Shown: one piece after another, positions 24,522-33,910 of the stretch | Numbering within the stretch: the first letter of the stretch is position 1 | How the letters are laid out: every line of letters begins with the position of its first letter | The notes under the pieces: model-generated | Seen by the model: only the letters and a program-made list of their open reading frames with translations | Databases searched by the model: none | Told to the model about the DNA's origin: nothing | Origin: Lachnospiraceae bacterium | Lineage (GTDB): Bacteria > Bacillota > Clostridia > Lachnospirales > Lachnospiraceae | Assembly (NCBI GenBank): GCA_028689585.1 | Contig: JAQVCW010000021.1 | Coordinates: 1 to 64,000 of the forward strand | Direction of reading: 5' to 3' | DNA length: 64,000 nucleotides | Made by a program: the position numbers and the translations under genes

Positions 24522-26276
24522 TCACGTTCTCCCTTGGAAAATCAGTATATTGCAGATGGTCGGAAACTGTTCTGTAGCGGAATAATACATTACAGATTCC
24601 GGAAAGGCAGAATACAGCCTTGCCTTCACATTTTCAACTCCCACACCGTTTTTTCGCTCCAGCTCCTCCAGGCGGATCGGCACCCCATTGTTGGCCACCA
24701 TAATCCAGACACAGGAACGCCCCCGCTCAAAAAAGCTGACTGCCCTAATCAGAATCTGCATTTTCCGGTTCTCCTGAAAACCATGTTTCATTGCATTTTC
24801 CACAATGGGCTGGATCAACAGCTTGGGAATACGCAGGCCTTTCAATTCCTCATCCAATTCGATTTTATACTCCAGCCGTTCTTCAAACCGCAGCTTCTGC
24901 AGCATCAGATAGCTTTCTATAAAACGGCATTCTTCCGAAAGTCTGGTATCGTATTCATGTTCCGCCGTATACCGAAACATTTTGGACAGATTCAAAATAG
25001 CTTTTTCCAGTCCTTTTTTATCATCTGTTCTGTTTAATGCCAGAAATGAACTCAGCACATTGTTCAGGAAATGGGGATGGATCTCCGTCTGAAGCGCCTT
25101 ATATTCTGCCGCCTGCTGGTTCAGTTTCATTAAGTATTCCTTTTCCACCAGAGTTTCCACCCGGTCCTTCATATCCGTCAAGGCTGTGCTGATATTCTCA
25201 AATTCAATAATCGTACTGCCCCCTTCCGTCCTGGGAGCCGGCATCTGTCTGTTCGGCCAGTACGAGGCAATAAACTGCATAATATTTTCGGTGGCTACCT
25301 TTACTTTTTTAGAAAACCCATAATACAGAATAATGGCGATCAGAACTGCCAGCACCCAGACAGACATGAAAATCAGAAAAATCTTGCGGACCTCCTGCAG
25401 TATGGCAGTTCTTGCCACAATATAATGAATCGTGAAACCATTTTCTGAAGGAATGGAGGTCAGGTAATACCTTTCCCCGTCCCAGGTAAAGCTTTCGGCA
25501 TCCTGCACTTCTTCCACATCCATCTGCTGATAGATACTGCCAATCTTTTCGGAAGAAGAATAAGCCTGACTTCCATCCGGATATAAAATAACTACTCCGT
25601 TTTTTTCTCCCGGATTGAAATTATTCACGATATTGCTGAAAATGTCCCTGGATATTTTCAAAAAAACAACCGCCTGCCGTTTGTTCTGCTCAATATTATT
25701 AATCTGTCTTGCAATAACGAAGGTATCCGAATTGCTGTTATATGTTTCATTTGCCGTAATAACCAGATGATAAGACGGCTTTTCTTTCACCACATCATAC
25801 AAAAGCTTATATTCCGTTTCCTCCAGATCATACATTTCAACCGTGCTCCGGTCCTTTCGAAAACAGAATACCTTATTTTGATTGGAAGACTCCGGCACTA
25901 CGCTGATTTCCCTTATCTCTTCGTCTATGGAATAAGAATACCTTACCAGTGAATTCCTGTATTTCTTTGCAATTTTATAATACTTATAGTAGGCATCTAT
26001 GTCATCTGTCCTGACCCCATTCCGGTTAATATAGGAGTAAAATCTGGCCAGATTATCATCAAACAGTCCCTGGGAAAAATACTTCTCGCTGTTGTCAATG
26101 TAGCTGTCAATATGGTTCGCCATACTCTGAAGCGTCAGTTCCGTTGCCGTATGATTGTTGTCATAAATGAGCCGTTCAAAAAAGGGGTGGGCAAAGAGAA
26201 TCAATATCAGGAATGGAATTCCCATTGATATCAGAAAAATAGTATTGATTTTCCGATGCAAGCTTCTCTTTTTCAT
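24522..26276 (-). CDS. YesM-type sensor histidine kinase
   Basis: The 584-residue membrane kinase has a first helix (about 10-32), a ~255-residue extracellular sensor region of dCache type, a second helix (about 297-320), HAMP, and a His_kinase domain with EIHPHFLNNVLSSF (phospho-acceptor His near 400) and an ATPase domain with LLIQPIVENAMKHGF and NNGVPIR. YesM kinases often sense sugars, directly or through a solute-binding protein. It sits between GH4 and its cognate regulator, all on the same strand. The gap before the GH4 stop is about 100 bp. Confidence 0.93.
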   Translation of the reverse strand: MKKRSLHRKINTIFLISMGIPFLILILFAHPFFERLIYDNNHTATELTLQSMANHIDSYIDNSEKYFSQGLFDDNLARFYSYINRNGVRTDDIDAYYKYYKIAKKYRNSLVRYSYSIDEEIREISVVPESSNQNKVFCFRKDRSTVEMYDLEETEYKLLYDVVKEKPSYHLVITANETYNSNSDTFVIARQINNIEQNKRQAVVFLKISRDIFSNIVNNFNPGEKNGVVILYPDGSQAYSSSEKIGSIYQQMDVEEVQDAESFTWDGERYYLTSIPSENGFTIHYIVARTAILQEVRKIFLIFMSVWVLAVLIAIILYYGFSKKVKVATENIMQFIASYWPNRQMPAPRTEGGSTIIEFENISTALTDMKDRVETLVEKEYLMKLNQQAAEYKALQTEIHPHFLNNVLSSFLALNRTDDKKGLEKAILNLSKMFRYTAEHEYDTRLSEECRFIESYLMLQKLRFEERLEYKIELDEELKGLRIPKLLIQPIVENAMKHGFQENRKMQILIRAVSFFERGRSCVWIMVANNGVPIRLEELERKNGVGVENVKARLYSAFPESVMYYSATEQFPTICNILIFQGRT

Positions 26277-26379
26277 TGCCGGCTCCTCTTCTTGCTGCCT
26301 TTTGTATGAATTATTTTCTATCTTCTGTCATTATAGTCCTCTATGTCATCTCCTGCCAGTTATTTATGCACGGTTCGCT

Positions 26380-27693
26380 TCACTGCCTGCCTGGGCTGAA
26401 CTGTGGAAGATATTCGCGGTTCGCTTCAAACATTTCTGTCACAAGCTGCCGGATTTCTTCCAGGCTCAGTACCGCAGAACTGAGGGGATCAAAGTAACAT
26501 GCCTGATATATTTTTTCCGGATTTCCGGTCAGTGCTCCTTCTACCGCCAGTTCTTCTATCCCGGCGCTGATATTGGTCAGCAGCGCAAGCTGTTTCGGAA
26601 GCTTTCCCACATGGATCGGTTCAAATCCTTTTGGGGAAGCCAGCACCGGCACCTCCACACAGCAGCCTTCCGGAAGATTATCGATCAGTCCGAAATTTCT
26701 CACATTTCCATTGAATTCATACAAGGTTCCATCGCCAAAGACTGCATTAAAAATATGAGCGGCGTACTCATTTCCTCTGTCCAAATTACCCGGATCATCA
26801 GCCCAGTTTAAAAATTCCTGCTTCCAGGTACCCTCTCTCGCCTGAACGATATCCCTTGCCATAAAATAATGGCCTGGATTCCAGCCTGTGCCATGCATGC
26901 AGTATTTTTCAAGCAGATCCTGACGTTTCCGAAACCACGGGACATATTCTGAAGCATGACCGCTGGATTCTGTTACATAATAACCCAGGTGGCGGAACAT
27001 TTCATTTCTTACGATTTCTTCCTGATAGTGCTCTTCCACCGCCTTTTTTATCAGCGGATAGGCATCCTGTCCCTTCCATTTATAATCCAGATAAAAAGCC
27101 TGGTGATTGATGCCTGCGCAGGTATACGTGATATCCTCTGCATCCGCGCCAATCCATTCAGCCAGCATTTCTGCCGTTCGCTGCACACTGTGGCACAGTC
27201 CTGTCACTTTAATTTTAGTTTCGGACTGCATTGCACGGCAGAGCATTGCCATTGGGTTCGTATAGTTTAAAAATACGGCATCCGGACAGCATTTTTCCAT
27301 TGCCCTGCATATTTTCATCATTTCCGGGAGCGTGCGCATAAAGCGGAAAATTCCCGAAATTCCTCTCGTATCCCCCACGCACATGTTGATCCCATATTTC
27401 TTTGGGATTTCCACATCCTTCCCCCATACACTGATATCGCCCACATTAATGGCGCTCAAAACGCCGGAAGCGCCTTCCAGCGCTGTCTCCAGGTCAGTGG
27501 TCGTAACGACAGAGGCACCGTGTCTGCCTGCGGAAATGATTTTTTTTACCGCCTCCTCCGCATAAAAAAGCTTTTCTTCATCAATATCCATCAATGCAAT
27601 CTCTGCATCCTGAAAACTGGGAAATGTCATCAGATCCCTCACCAGATCTCTGGTAAATGTGACACTTCCAGCTCCTATAAACGTTATTCTCAT
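26380..27693 (-). CDS. melA: GH4 alpha-galactosidase, MelA-like
   Basis: GH4 enzymes cleave glycosides through an NAD-dependent redox mechanism with a divalent metal. This 437-residue protein has the N-terminal Rossmann motif [18 protein letters not shown], the subfamily motif CHSVQ (metal-ligand Cys and His, as in MelA), and [11 protein letters not shown]. The CHS motif points to alpha-galactosidase rather than 6-phospho-glucosidase. It is cytoplasmic and lies directly after the two permease genes (3-bp gap). With GH36 it gives two unrelated alpha-galactosidases in one locus. Confidence 0.88.
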   Translation of the reverse strand: MRITFIGAGSVTFTRDLVRDLMTFPSFQDAEIALMDIDEEKLFYAEEAVKKIISAGRHGASVVTTTDLETALEGASGVLSAINVGDISVWGKDVEIPKKYGINMCVGDTRGISGIFRFMRTLPEMMKICRAMEKCCPDAVFLNYTNPMAMLCRAMQSETKIKVTGLCHSVQRTAEMLAEWIGADAEDITYTCAGINHQAFYLDYKWKGQDAYPLIKKAVEEHYQEEIVRNEMFRHLGYYVTESSGHASEYVPWFRKRQDLLEKYCMHGTGWNPGHYFMARDIVQAREGTWKQEFLNWADDPGNLDRGNEYAAHIFNAVFGDGTLYEFNGNVRNFGLIDNLPEGCCVEVPVLASPKGFEPIHVGKLPKQLALLTNISAGIEELAVEGALTGNPEKIYQACYFDPLSSAVLSLEEIRQLVTEMFEANREYLPQFSPGRQ

Positions 27694-27696
27694 CTT

Positions 27697-28509
27697 TTAT
27701 CCCTTCACTGCGCTGTCAACTGCGCCCATTACAAAATATTTTTGCAGAAGTAAATAAACAATTACCACTGGAATGATGGCGATCACAGCAGAAGCCGCCG
27801 CTCCATTCAGGTCTTTTACGGCCTCTCCGAAATACTGCTTTACCACCAGTGTCACATTATACATATCCGGTTTCTGCAAAATGTAGGTTGCGAATCCATA
27901 TTCATTCCAGATTGACACTCCCTGCATTACCACGATAGATACGGTCACCGGCTTTAGCTGCGGCACAATGATCTTCCAGAAGGTACCAAACACCCCTGCC
28001 CCATCGATGGCTGCCGCTTCATCCAGCACATCCGGTATGGAGGATATAAAATTGGAATACATATAGATCGCCACCGGCAGGCCAAATGCGGCATCCACAA
28101 GGATCATGCCCCAGTAAGTGGACAGAGCGTGCATTGAACTCAGTACGGAATATAATCCGACTACCATTGCCATTCCCCGAACCATCATTACGCCCATTAC
28201 AATTACTCTGGCAATGTTTCCTGCCCGATTCTTCATCCGTGCGATCGGATACGCCGCCATGCCGCCCACCACGACTACCAGTATCAGAGTCCCCGCCGTG
28301 ATCATCATTGAATTCAAAATTGCCTTTAAAATCCCGGTATCGCGAAACAGTCTGACATAATTTTCCCAGTAGATTTCCTTTGGCAGCGTCAGTCTTGGTT
28401 CCAGATTTGTAATCGGCTTTAAAGAAGTAACCACTACTACATAGATCGGCATCAGATAGATTGCCAGAATGAGCAGCGATACCACATATTTCCAATACCC
28501 TTTTTTCAT
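27697..28509 (-). CDS. Carbohydrate ABC transporter permease (MalG/MsmG type)
   Basis: The 270-residue inner-membrane protein has six predicted helices and the EAA loop EAAAIDGAGVFGTFWKIIVP (about 185-204) that docks on the ATPase. It pairs with the permease upstream, overlapping it by 4 bp. No ATPase gene is present in the operon; such CUT1 systems commonly share a MsmK-type ATPase encoded elsewhere. Likely substrates are raffinose-family sugars or melibiose, given the flanking galactosidases. Confidence 0.93.
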   Translation of the reverse strand: MKKGYWKYVVSLLILAIYLMPIYVVVVTSLKPITNLEPRLTLPKEIYWENYVRLFRDTGILKAILNSMMITAGTLILVVVVGGMAAYPIARMKNRAGNIARVIVMGVMMVRGMAMVVGLYSVLSSMHALSTYWGMILVDAAFGLPVAIYMYSNFISSIPDVLDEAAAIDGAGVFGTFWKIIVPQLKPVTVSIVVMQGVSIWNEYGFATYILQKPDMYNVTLVVKQYFGEAVKDLNGAAASAVIAIIPVVIVYLLLQKYFVMGAVDSAVKG

Positions 28510-29375
28510 GTCTCCACCCTTCTCTTCTGCAGAAATCCATTCAAAATGATCACGATTACCATAATAAAGGTAAACGTAAATATACCGATTGCAGAAGCAT
28601 AGCCCGCTTTCTCTTTCAGAAAATACTGGCTGTTCAGATACGATACCAGCGAATGGGTTTGATAATTGGGCCCGCCATTGGTCAGTGACACAATACCGTC
28701 AAACAGCTTCAGGCCTCCGATCAGGTTGATGATTACAGAGGTTGTAATCGCCGGAATCAGCATGGGCAGACTAATGTACTTAAAACGCTGCCATCTTTTT
28801 GCACCGTCAATTTCCGCTGCCTCCAGATAAGTTTTTGGTATATTCTGCAGTCCGGCCAGATAAATGATCATACAGTTTCCGGCATACTGCCATGTATTAA
28901 TCAGGGTAATGATCCAGACACCCCGTGTCCCGTCCTCCAGCCAGTTGACGGGTTCTCTTCCGAACCAGGCCAGGATTTCATTCAGAACACCTCTGTCATA
29001 GGTAAAGAAAAAGTACATAATATAACCCATGACCAGACCTGAGATCATAATCGGGAGATAAATGACCACTCTGACAATTCCATTTCCTTTAAATCTGGAA
29101 TTTACAAAAAAAGCACTGGCCATTCCAATGATGTTCTGCAGCAGTGTTGACATTACTCCGTAAATCAGCGTATTGATAAATACCGTTTTGAAGTGTGAAT
29201 CACGAAAAATATCCAGATAGTTTTTTATTCCAATAAATTTTTTCGTGCTGGAATAACCATTCCACTGACAAAAGGAAATATATAAGGTCTCAGCCAATGG
29301 TCTCGCAATAAAGATCAGGATTATACACAGTGCCGGAAGATAAAACAAATACATAATTCGTTTTCGTTTTGCCAT
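28506..29375 (-). CDS. Carbohydrate ABC transporter permease (MalF/MsmF type)
   Basis: The 289-residue protein has six helices and the EAA motif LEAAEIDGAKRWQRFKYISLP (about 185). It belongs to the shorter MsmF type without the large periplasmic loop of E. coli MalF. Start MAKRKRIMYLFYLPAL follows the 'inside-positive' rule. It forms a heterodimer with the next gene product and receives sugar from the binding protein encoded just upstream. Confidence 0.93.
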   Translation of the reverse strand: MAKRKRIMYLFYLPALCIILIFIARPLAETLYISFCQWNGYSSTKKFIGIKNYLDIFRDSHFKTVFINTLIYGVMSTLLQNIIGMASAFFVNSRFKGNGIVRVVIYLPIMISGLVMGYIMYFFFTYDRGVLNEILAWFGREPVNWLEDGTRGVWIITLINTWQYAGNCMIIYLAGLQNIPKTYLEAAEIDGAKRWQRFKYISLPMLIPAITTSVIINLIGGLKLFDGIVSLTNGGPNYQTHSLVSYLNSQYFLKEKAGYASAIGIFTFTFIMVIVIILNGFLQKRRVET

Positions 29376-29392
29376 AATTTAGCTCTTCTTTC

Positions 29393-29445
29393 TGGGAACG
29401 TCACCCCATTTTAAATTTGTTTTCAGCAAACGGGCTGACGCTGCA
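29393..29445. repeat. Intergenic palindromic repeat (TCAGCCCA family), diverged copy
   Basis: Between binding-protein and permease genes: TCACCCCA...TTTG...CAAA...CGGGCTGACGCTG forms an imperfect hairpin. It matches the better-preserved copies at 37386 and 41566. In the mRNA it would fold between two cistrons of the transport operon. Confidence 0.65.
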
Positions 29446-29523
29446 TGTCAGGTTTTCCTACAGGTGCCATACAAAAGCAGGCTTCTGATTTCGCATGGCA
29501 CCCTTTTTCCCATTATTGACCTA

Positions 29524-30801
29524 TTACTGAACTATTTCCATTTTTTCCACATAATTTGTCTGCATTGTATCAGCAGCAGTGGTTACCCCATTCTCTGTCT
29601 GATCCATGACCAGCTCCATCACGCTGTCTGTCAGTACGGACCACATGCCGCTTGGCAGATACTCGCGGTCAAACAGGTTATCATAATCCAGATCATCCGC
29701 AAAAGCTTCTTCGCTGTCCGCGAATGCAGTATAAGTTTTATTTTCTGCTGTATCCATGGTATTCAGAGCAGGAATCTGTCCGTCCAGATCCGAGATCTGA
29801 TTTGCCACTTCCGGTTCCGCCAGATAAGCCAGGAATTCCTTTGCCTCATCCAATGCATCTGAATCTTTCCAGATGCCGAATGCGCTTCCTTCTCCGATTG
29901 CATACTGAGATTTTCCCTCTTCTGAGGTGGACGGGATCGGCAGAGCGCCAATATTTGCATCCGGATTGTACTTCTGGATCTGGTCCACGAAAACTCCGCC
30001 AAACTGGAATGCGCAGTTTCCGGTAGCAAGTGCCTCATAAGCCTGCGGTTCATCCGCTGTGATCAGATCTTCGTTAAAGTATCCATTCTGCAGCATCTGA
30101 AGCAGATCTTCGAATACATATTTGCCCTCCTCATTCCAGTTGAAGCTTCCATCCTTCAACTGCTCTGCTGCATAATAGTTACTTCCTTCCGCAGAATAAT
30201 AAGCCGGACAGAAAATATTCAGAAGAGATGCGGAGGTCCAGTCATCCTTAGCCCCCAGAAATAATGGAGTCACTCCGGATTCCCTGATCTTTTCGCAGGC
30301 TGCCTTGAAATCCTCCACGGTTCGAATGGCTGAACTGTCTACACCGGCCTTTTCCAGAACATCTTTATTATAAGTAATACCGTTGATCAACTGGGTAACC
30401 GGCAGAACATATACCTGCCCGTCTTCGTCCTCCACCACACCTTTGACTGAGTCCCCGATGGTATCAAACCACGCTTCATCGTTAACACTGAGCAGATATT
30501 CTTTATAACGGGCAAGTGACCAGCCATGCGTAACAAATACATCCGGCATATCTCCGGAACCCATTCTGGTTTTCATAACGGTTTCATAATCAGAACCCGG
30601 TGCGATCAGATCCACCTCTACACCGCTTTTTTCTGAGAAATCAGATACGATTGTCCGAAATGCATCCAATGCATCCCCCACATATAATACTTCAACTTCC
30701 AATGATTTCTTTTCCTCTGCTGAAGCACTCATTCCGCCTGCCAGTGTCACAGCCGCCATTACTACAGACAGCATACCCATTTTATTTTTCCATGCTTTCA
30801 T
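29524..30801 (-). CDS. Carbohydrate ABC transporter substrate-binding protein (MsmE-like)
   Basis: The 425-residue protein is a CUT1-family solute-binding protein with a clear signal peptide (MLSVVMAAVTLAGGMSASAEE) and family motifs such as VFVTHGWSLARYK, VLPVTQLINGITYNKDVLEKAG and FQFGGVFVDQIQ. It should deliver alpha-galactosides to the two permeases. Odd point: Gram-positive binding proteins normally carry a lipobox Cys, but here the corresponding spot reads LAGG, so signal peptidase I cleavage after ASA is more likely and the anchoring is unclear. First gene of the operon. Confidence 0.92.
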   Translation of the reverse strand: MKAWKNKMGMLSVVMAAVTLAGGMSASAEEKKSLEVEVLYVGDALDAFRTIVSDFSEKSGVEVDLIAPGSDYETVMKTRMGSGDMPDVFVTHGWSLARYKEYLLSVNDEAWFDTIGDSVKGVVEDEDGQVYVLPVTQLINGITYNKDVLEKAGVDSSAIRTVEDFKAACEKIRESGVTPLFLGAKDDWTSASLLNIFCPAYYSAEGSNYYAAEQLKDGSFNWNEEGKYVFEDLLQMLQNGYFNEDLITADEPQAYEALATGNCAFQFGGVFVDQIQKYNPDANIGALPIPSTSEEGKSQYAIGEGSAFGIWKDSDALDEAKEFLAYLAEPEVANQISDLDGQIPALNTMDTAENKTYTAFADSEEAFADDLDYDNLFDREYLPSGMWSVLTDSVMELVMDQTENGVTTAADTMQTNYVEKMEIVQ

Positions 30802-30863
30802 ATCATTTCTTCCTTTCTTCTCATAAAACCCTTTTTATAGTTCCATTCCGGATATCCATCTTT

Positions 30864-30892
30864 ATTTTAGCACAACGTATTTTTTTAAAGAG
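30864..30892 (-). promoter_or_regulatory. Promoter of the alpha-galactoside transport operon, weak -35
   Basis: On the minus strand an extended -10 (TGCTAAAAT; TAAAAT at 30864-30869) lies 17 bases from CTCTTT, a poor -35 box. Such promoters usually need an activator; the YesN-type regulator is the natural candidate. Confidence 0.5.
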
Positions 30893-30917
30893 TGTTATTT
30901 TTTATAAAAAACACCCT
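30889..30917. promoter_or_regulatory. Inverted repeat upstream of the transport operon, candidate YesN operator
   Basis: AGAGTGTT and its near-complement AACACCCT flank a run of T then A across 29 bases, directly over and upstream of the -35 region. The position suits an activator site. Assignment to the YesN-type regulator is inference. Confidence 0.4.
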
Positions 30918-30966
30918 GTATTTTATACTTTTCTTTTCTTTTTTTGTATATTTTTTAGTTTTAAGT

Positions 30967-31005
30967 ATAAAAAAAGAACGCAGGCCACAATGTGGTTATG
31001 CATTC
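30967..31005 (-). terminator. Terminator of the AAA-ATPase gene
   Basis: On the minus strand GAATGCA...CCACA and TGTGG...TGCGTTC pair, followed by seven T residues. A second perfect hairpin (GCTGCAAGTAC/GTACTTGCAGC, 31022-31051) lies between it and the stop codon without a T run. Confidence 0.85.
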
Positions 31006-31080
31006 TCTCTTTCCATAATTTGCTGCAAGTACGCCCTGGTGTACTTGCAGCGAGCGGCTCGTCAGCTTTACTCGCATAAT

Positions 31081-32784
31081 TCATCTGATCTGCTCTGATG
31101 GTTTCTTCACCCTGCAGCTCTTCTTGCAGAAGCAGATTCCAAACTTCCGGATATTCAGATACCCTTCATTCAGATATTCCTCATCATAATTCATATCCTC
31201 GATCTGCTGCAATGCCTGCTGACAGCCTGCATCCATTTCCGTAAAAACCTTCGTGTATTTAAATTCTAAAATATACAGAGGATCTCTCTCATCCAATGGG
31301 ATCAGAACCAGATCCGGGCGGCCGTCTCCGCTCTCCCGATTGGATTTTATGGTGTAGCTTGACCAGCTCTGCAGAAGTCCGGCCATAATCCCATGGTAAA
31401 AGCCTTCGTTTCCATCATAATAACTGATGCTGATTTTCAGGATATCCCGGATTTCCGCTTCTATCTTTGTCTCATCCTCATCAAGAAAAGCCTGGTAAAG
31501 AGCTGTGAAATCCCACACCTTGATCCTGTCCGCAAACCACTCCCGTATCATATTCCGATAAATATAGCGTACCTCCATGTTGGGTATCTTCATTGTAAGG
31601 TATATCGTATCTTCTTCCAGTCTCTGGCCTTCGGCCTTCAGATATCCGGTAAAGAAAAGAAAGTTCCATAAATTATCCTGGGATTTATGAATATCCCCAT
31701 AGGTAATCTCTTCATGCACCGGCTTCTCAATCGTATCCCCTGCAATCAGCTTTTCAATCTCCTGCTTCACCTCACTGTTCGCAGTTTCAACCAGCTCCCG
31801 TACAATGGAATTGGAGGATGTGTTGGACCAGTATGGCTTGGGAAACGCCACGGTCTCTGTTACATTGGAATAAATGTAATTAATCACACTCCATGGATTA
31901 TATACTTCTGTCTTACCAAACAAATAGCCGTCATACCAATCCTTTAATTCTTTTTCTTTTTCCTTTAAATCATAAAATTCAACCATCCGGTCTATTTCAT
32001 CCTGTATAAAGCCAAAATACTCTGCATAATTTTCATTCAGCACAGAAATGATCTGCAGATTATTTAACCCGGTAAAAATACTCTCCCTGCTGATGCGAAG
32101 ACACCCCGTAATGACAGCAAACTGAAGGCTGTCATTGGTTTTTAAAGCGGATTCAAACAGCGAGCGGACAAAATCAATCATCTGATCGTAAAACTGGCGA
32201 AAATATGCATTTTCCAATGGAACATCGTATTCATCAATCAAGATGATCGTTTTTTTGTGGTGGTATTTTTCCAGGCAGAAGGATAAGAACTGCAGGGCCG
32301 TTACATTGACCGCATGTTCAGCCTTCTGGTCTCTGATCTGCAAGAACCTGATCTTCTCTTCCTGCGTCAGCGCATCTGACTCAACAACATAATTGTGTCT
32401 GTCAAACTCCCTTCCAATTTCATTCATCAGACAAACGTAAGCTGTCTCGAAATCCGGCTGTTTTGCAGACTTCAGGGACAAAGAAATCACCGGATACTGT
32501 CCCATCTCACCCGTATAGCGCTCCCCCGCATCCAGAATCTTCTTTCCTTCAAAATATCTGCTGTTATCCAACAATACACCGTCTCTGGTATATTCCTTTT
32601 CAAAATAAGTTTTCAGCATACTGAGTGCAAGCGTTTTGCCAAATCGCCTGGGTCTTGTGAAAAGGCTTACCGCGCCCTGTTTATCTAAAATCTCTTTCAT
32701 CAGCATTGTTTTATCAACATAATAATAATTTTGGTCTATCATTGCCTTGTAATTATCTATGCCAATCGCCAATGGTTTCTTCAT
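31081..32784 (-). CDS. AAA-ATPase / PD-(D/E)XK nuclease-like protein, copy 1
   Basis: Taken from the ATG at 32784 (MKKPLAIGIDNYK), 567 residues. The N-terminal 'AAA-ATPase-like' domain has a P-loop-like RPRRFGKTLALSM (about 46), Walker B ILIDEYDVPLE and SIFTGLNNL. The C-terminal part ends with GRPDLVLIPL...LEFKYTKV, the D...ExK nuclease-like core. This family is heavily expanded in some gut Firmicutes and Bacteroidetes, with unknown function; roles in defence or element maintenance are only speculated. Copy 2 at 33911 is almost identical. This copy has a slightly longer tail (KKPSEQIR) because the duplication stops before the stop codon. Confidence 0.85.
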   Translation of the reverse strand: MKKPLAIGIDNYKAMIDQNYYYVDKTMLMKEILDKQGAVSLFTRPRRFGKTLALSMLKTYFEKEYTRDGVLLDNSRYFEGKKILDAGERYTGEMGQYPVISLSLKSAKQPDFETAYVCLMNEIGREFDRHNYVVESDALTQEEKIRFLQIRDQKAEHAVNVTALQFLSFCLEKYHHKKTIILIDEYDVPLENAYFRQFYDQMIDFVRSLFESALKTNDSLQFAVITGCLRISRESIFTGLNNLQIISVLNENYAEYFGFIQDEIDRMVEFYDLKEKEKELKDWYDGYLFGKTEVYNPWSVINYIYSNVTETVAFPKPYWSNTSSNSIVRELVETANSEVKQEIEKLIAGDTIEKPVHEEITYGDIHKSQDNLWNFLFFTGYLKAEGQRLEEDTIYLTMKIPNMEVRYIYRNMIREWFADRIKVWDFTALYQAFLDEDETKIEAEIRDILKISISYYDGNEGFYHGIMAGLLQSWSSYTIKSNRESGDGRPDLVLIPLDERDPLYILEFKYTKVFTEMDAGCQQALQQIEDMNYDEEYLNEGYLNIRKFGICFCKKSCRVKKPSEQIR

Positions 32785-32914
32785 ACTCCACACCCGCCTT
32801 CTCTGCCGAAAAATCGGCCACACTGTCATTTACAAACAGTATAGCCGATTGCCAGGGAAAAAACAATTTCCATTATTTCATTTTAAATATTATTCACAAA
32901 GCCGTGAAGCTTCC
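31102..32914. repeat. Segmental duplication, left copy (1813 bp)
   Basis: Bases 31102-32914 match 33920-35732 at a constant offset of 2818, with only scattered mismatches. The unit contains almost the whole AAA-ATPase gene, its upstream sequence and, at its right end, the last 25 bases of the cytoplasmic cbiK gene (TTATTCACAAAGCCGTGAAG). That cbiK tail is out of context here, next to the P1 peptidase stop, so this is the derived copy. Confidence 0.92.
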
Positions 32915-32915
32915 T

Positions 32916-33875
32916 TTACATTTCTTTTGCAGACGGATATCCATATGCACTCTCAGATGCTCTTACCGCTCTGAGAATTGCCTCCGCCATCACATCTGCT
33001 GACAAGGTGCCCACCATATCCAGATCTGCCTTGACACTGCCTGCTGACATCGCATAGATGCTGTCACCATCTGCAGAGGTATGTACGGGTGCAATAGCTC
33101 TTGCGTAGCCATTATGCGCCATTCCTGCAATCTTGGTAAGCTCCGTCTTCTGAAATTCTGCATTTGTCAGGACGATTCCTATCGTTGTATTTCCCGTAAA
33201 TTTGTTCTTTACGACTTCATAGTTTTTATACATCTCATCTACCGTAGAGCGAAATCCTGCCTTCGACTCATCCAAAAGTCCTGCAATTTTTCTGCCCTTG
33301 GTCCAGTCATAGATATCGCCAAGTGCATTGACCGCAACAATGGCTCCCACCTGAAGTTCTCCGATTTGGACAGCATAACTGCCAATTCCTGATTTCATAC
33401 AATAATCCATTCCATACAGCTTTCCAACCGTCGCCCCTGTCCCTGCACCAAAATTGCCATCCTTATAATTTCCTTTTTCAGCATTTACACATGCCTCATA
33501 TCCCATCTTCTTATCCGGCCGCACAAAGGTATCTCCCACCGTAAGATCAAACAGATCCGACTGGCAGACCAGCGGCACCTTCGTAACCCCCACATCAAAA
33601 CCGATGCCATGCTCTTCCAGATACTCCATAACACCCCCGGCTGCATCCAGCCCAAAGGCGCTGCCCCCAGCCAGAACCACTGCATGAATCCTGTCTGCAC
33701 TGGCAAGCGGCTTTGTCAGCTCTGATTCTCTGGAGGCCGGTCCGCCTCCCCTGACATCCAGCCCCACGGGTGCTCCCGCTTCACAGATAACTACGGTACA
33801 TCCTGTTCCAGCTTGAGCATTCTCAGCCTGTCCGATTTTAATCCCTTTTATATCGCTGATTAATATCTTTTCCAT
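32916..33875 (-). CDS. P1 family peptidase (DmpA/NylC-like N-terminal nucleophile hydrolase)
   Basis: The 319-residue protein resembles the self-processing aminopeptidases and amide hydrolases of MEROPS family P1. Diagnostic are VRGGGPASRE, VLAGGSAFGLDAAGGV, GAGTGATVGKL and TGNTTIGIVLTNA; the Thr of NTTIG would be the autocleavage site and nucleophile, giving alpha and beta chains. No signal peptide. It lies between the two duplicated AAA-ATPase genes. Natural substrates of these proteins are mostly unknown (D-amino-acid amides, cyclic amides). Confidence 0.9.
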   Translation of the reverse strand: MEKILISDIKGIKIGQAENAQAGTGCTVVICEAGAPVGLDVRGGGPASRESELTKPLASADRIHAVVLAGGSAFGLDAAGGVMEYLEEHGIGFDVGVTKVPLVCQSDLFDLTVGDTFVRPDKKMGYEACVNAEKGNYKDGNFGAGTGATVGKLYGMDYCMKSGIGSYAVQIGELQVGAIVAVNALGDIYDWTKGRKIAGLLDESKAGFRSTVDEMYKNYEVVKNKFTGNTTIGIVLTNAEFQKTELTKIAGMAHNGYARAIAPVHTSADGDSIYAMSAGSVKADLDMVGTLSADVMAEAILRAVRASESAYGYPSAKEM

Positions 33876-33910
33876 TTTCCAATCCCCTATCTCTCTATCA
33901 TTGCATAAAG

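Noticed and set aside
31022-31051. Perfect hairpin GCTGCAAGTAC/GTACTTGCAGC as an independent regulatory RNA
   Set aside because: It lies within the 3' end of the AAA-ATPase transcript next to a good terminator; no evidence of separate function.
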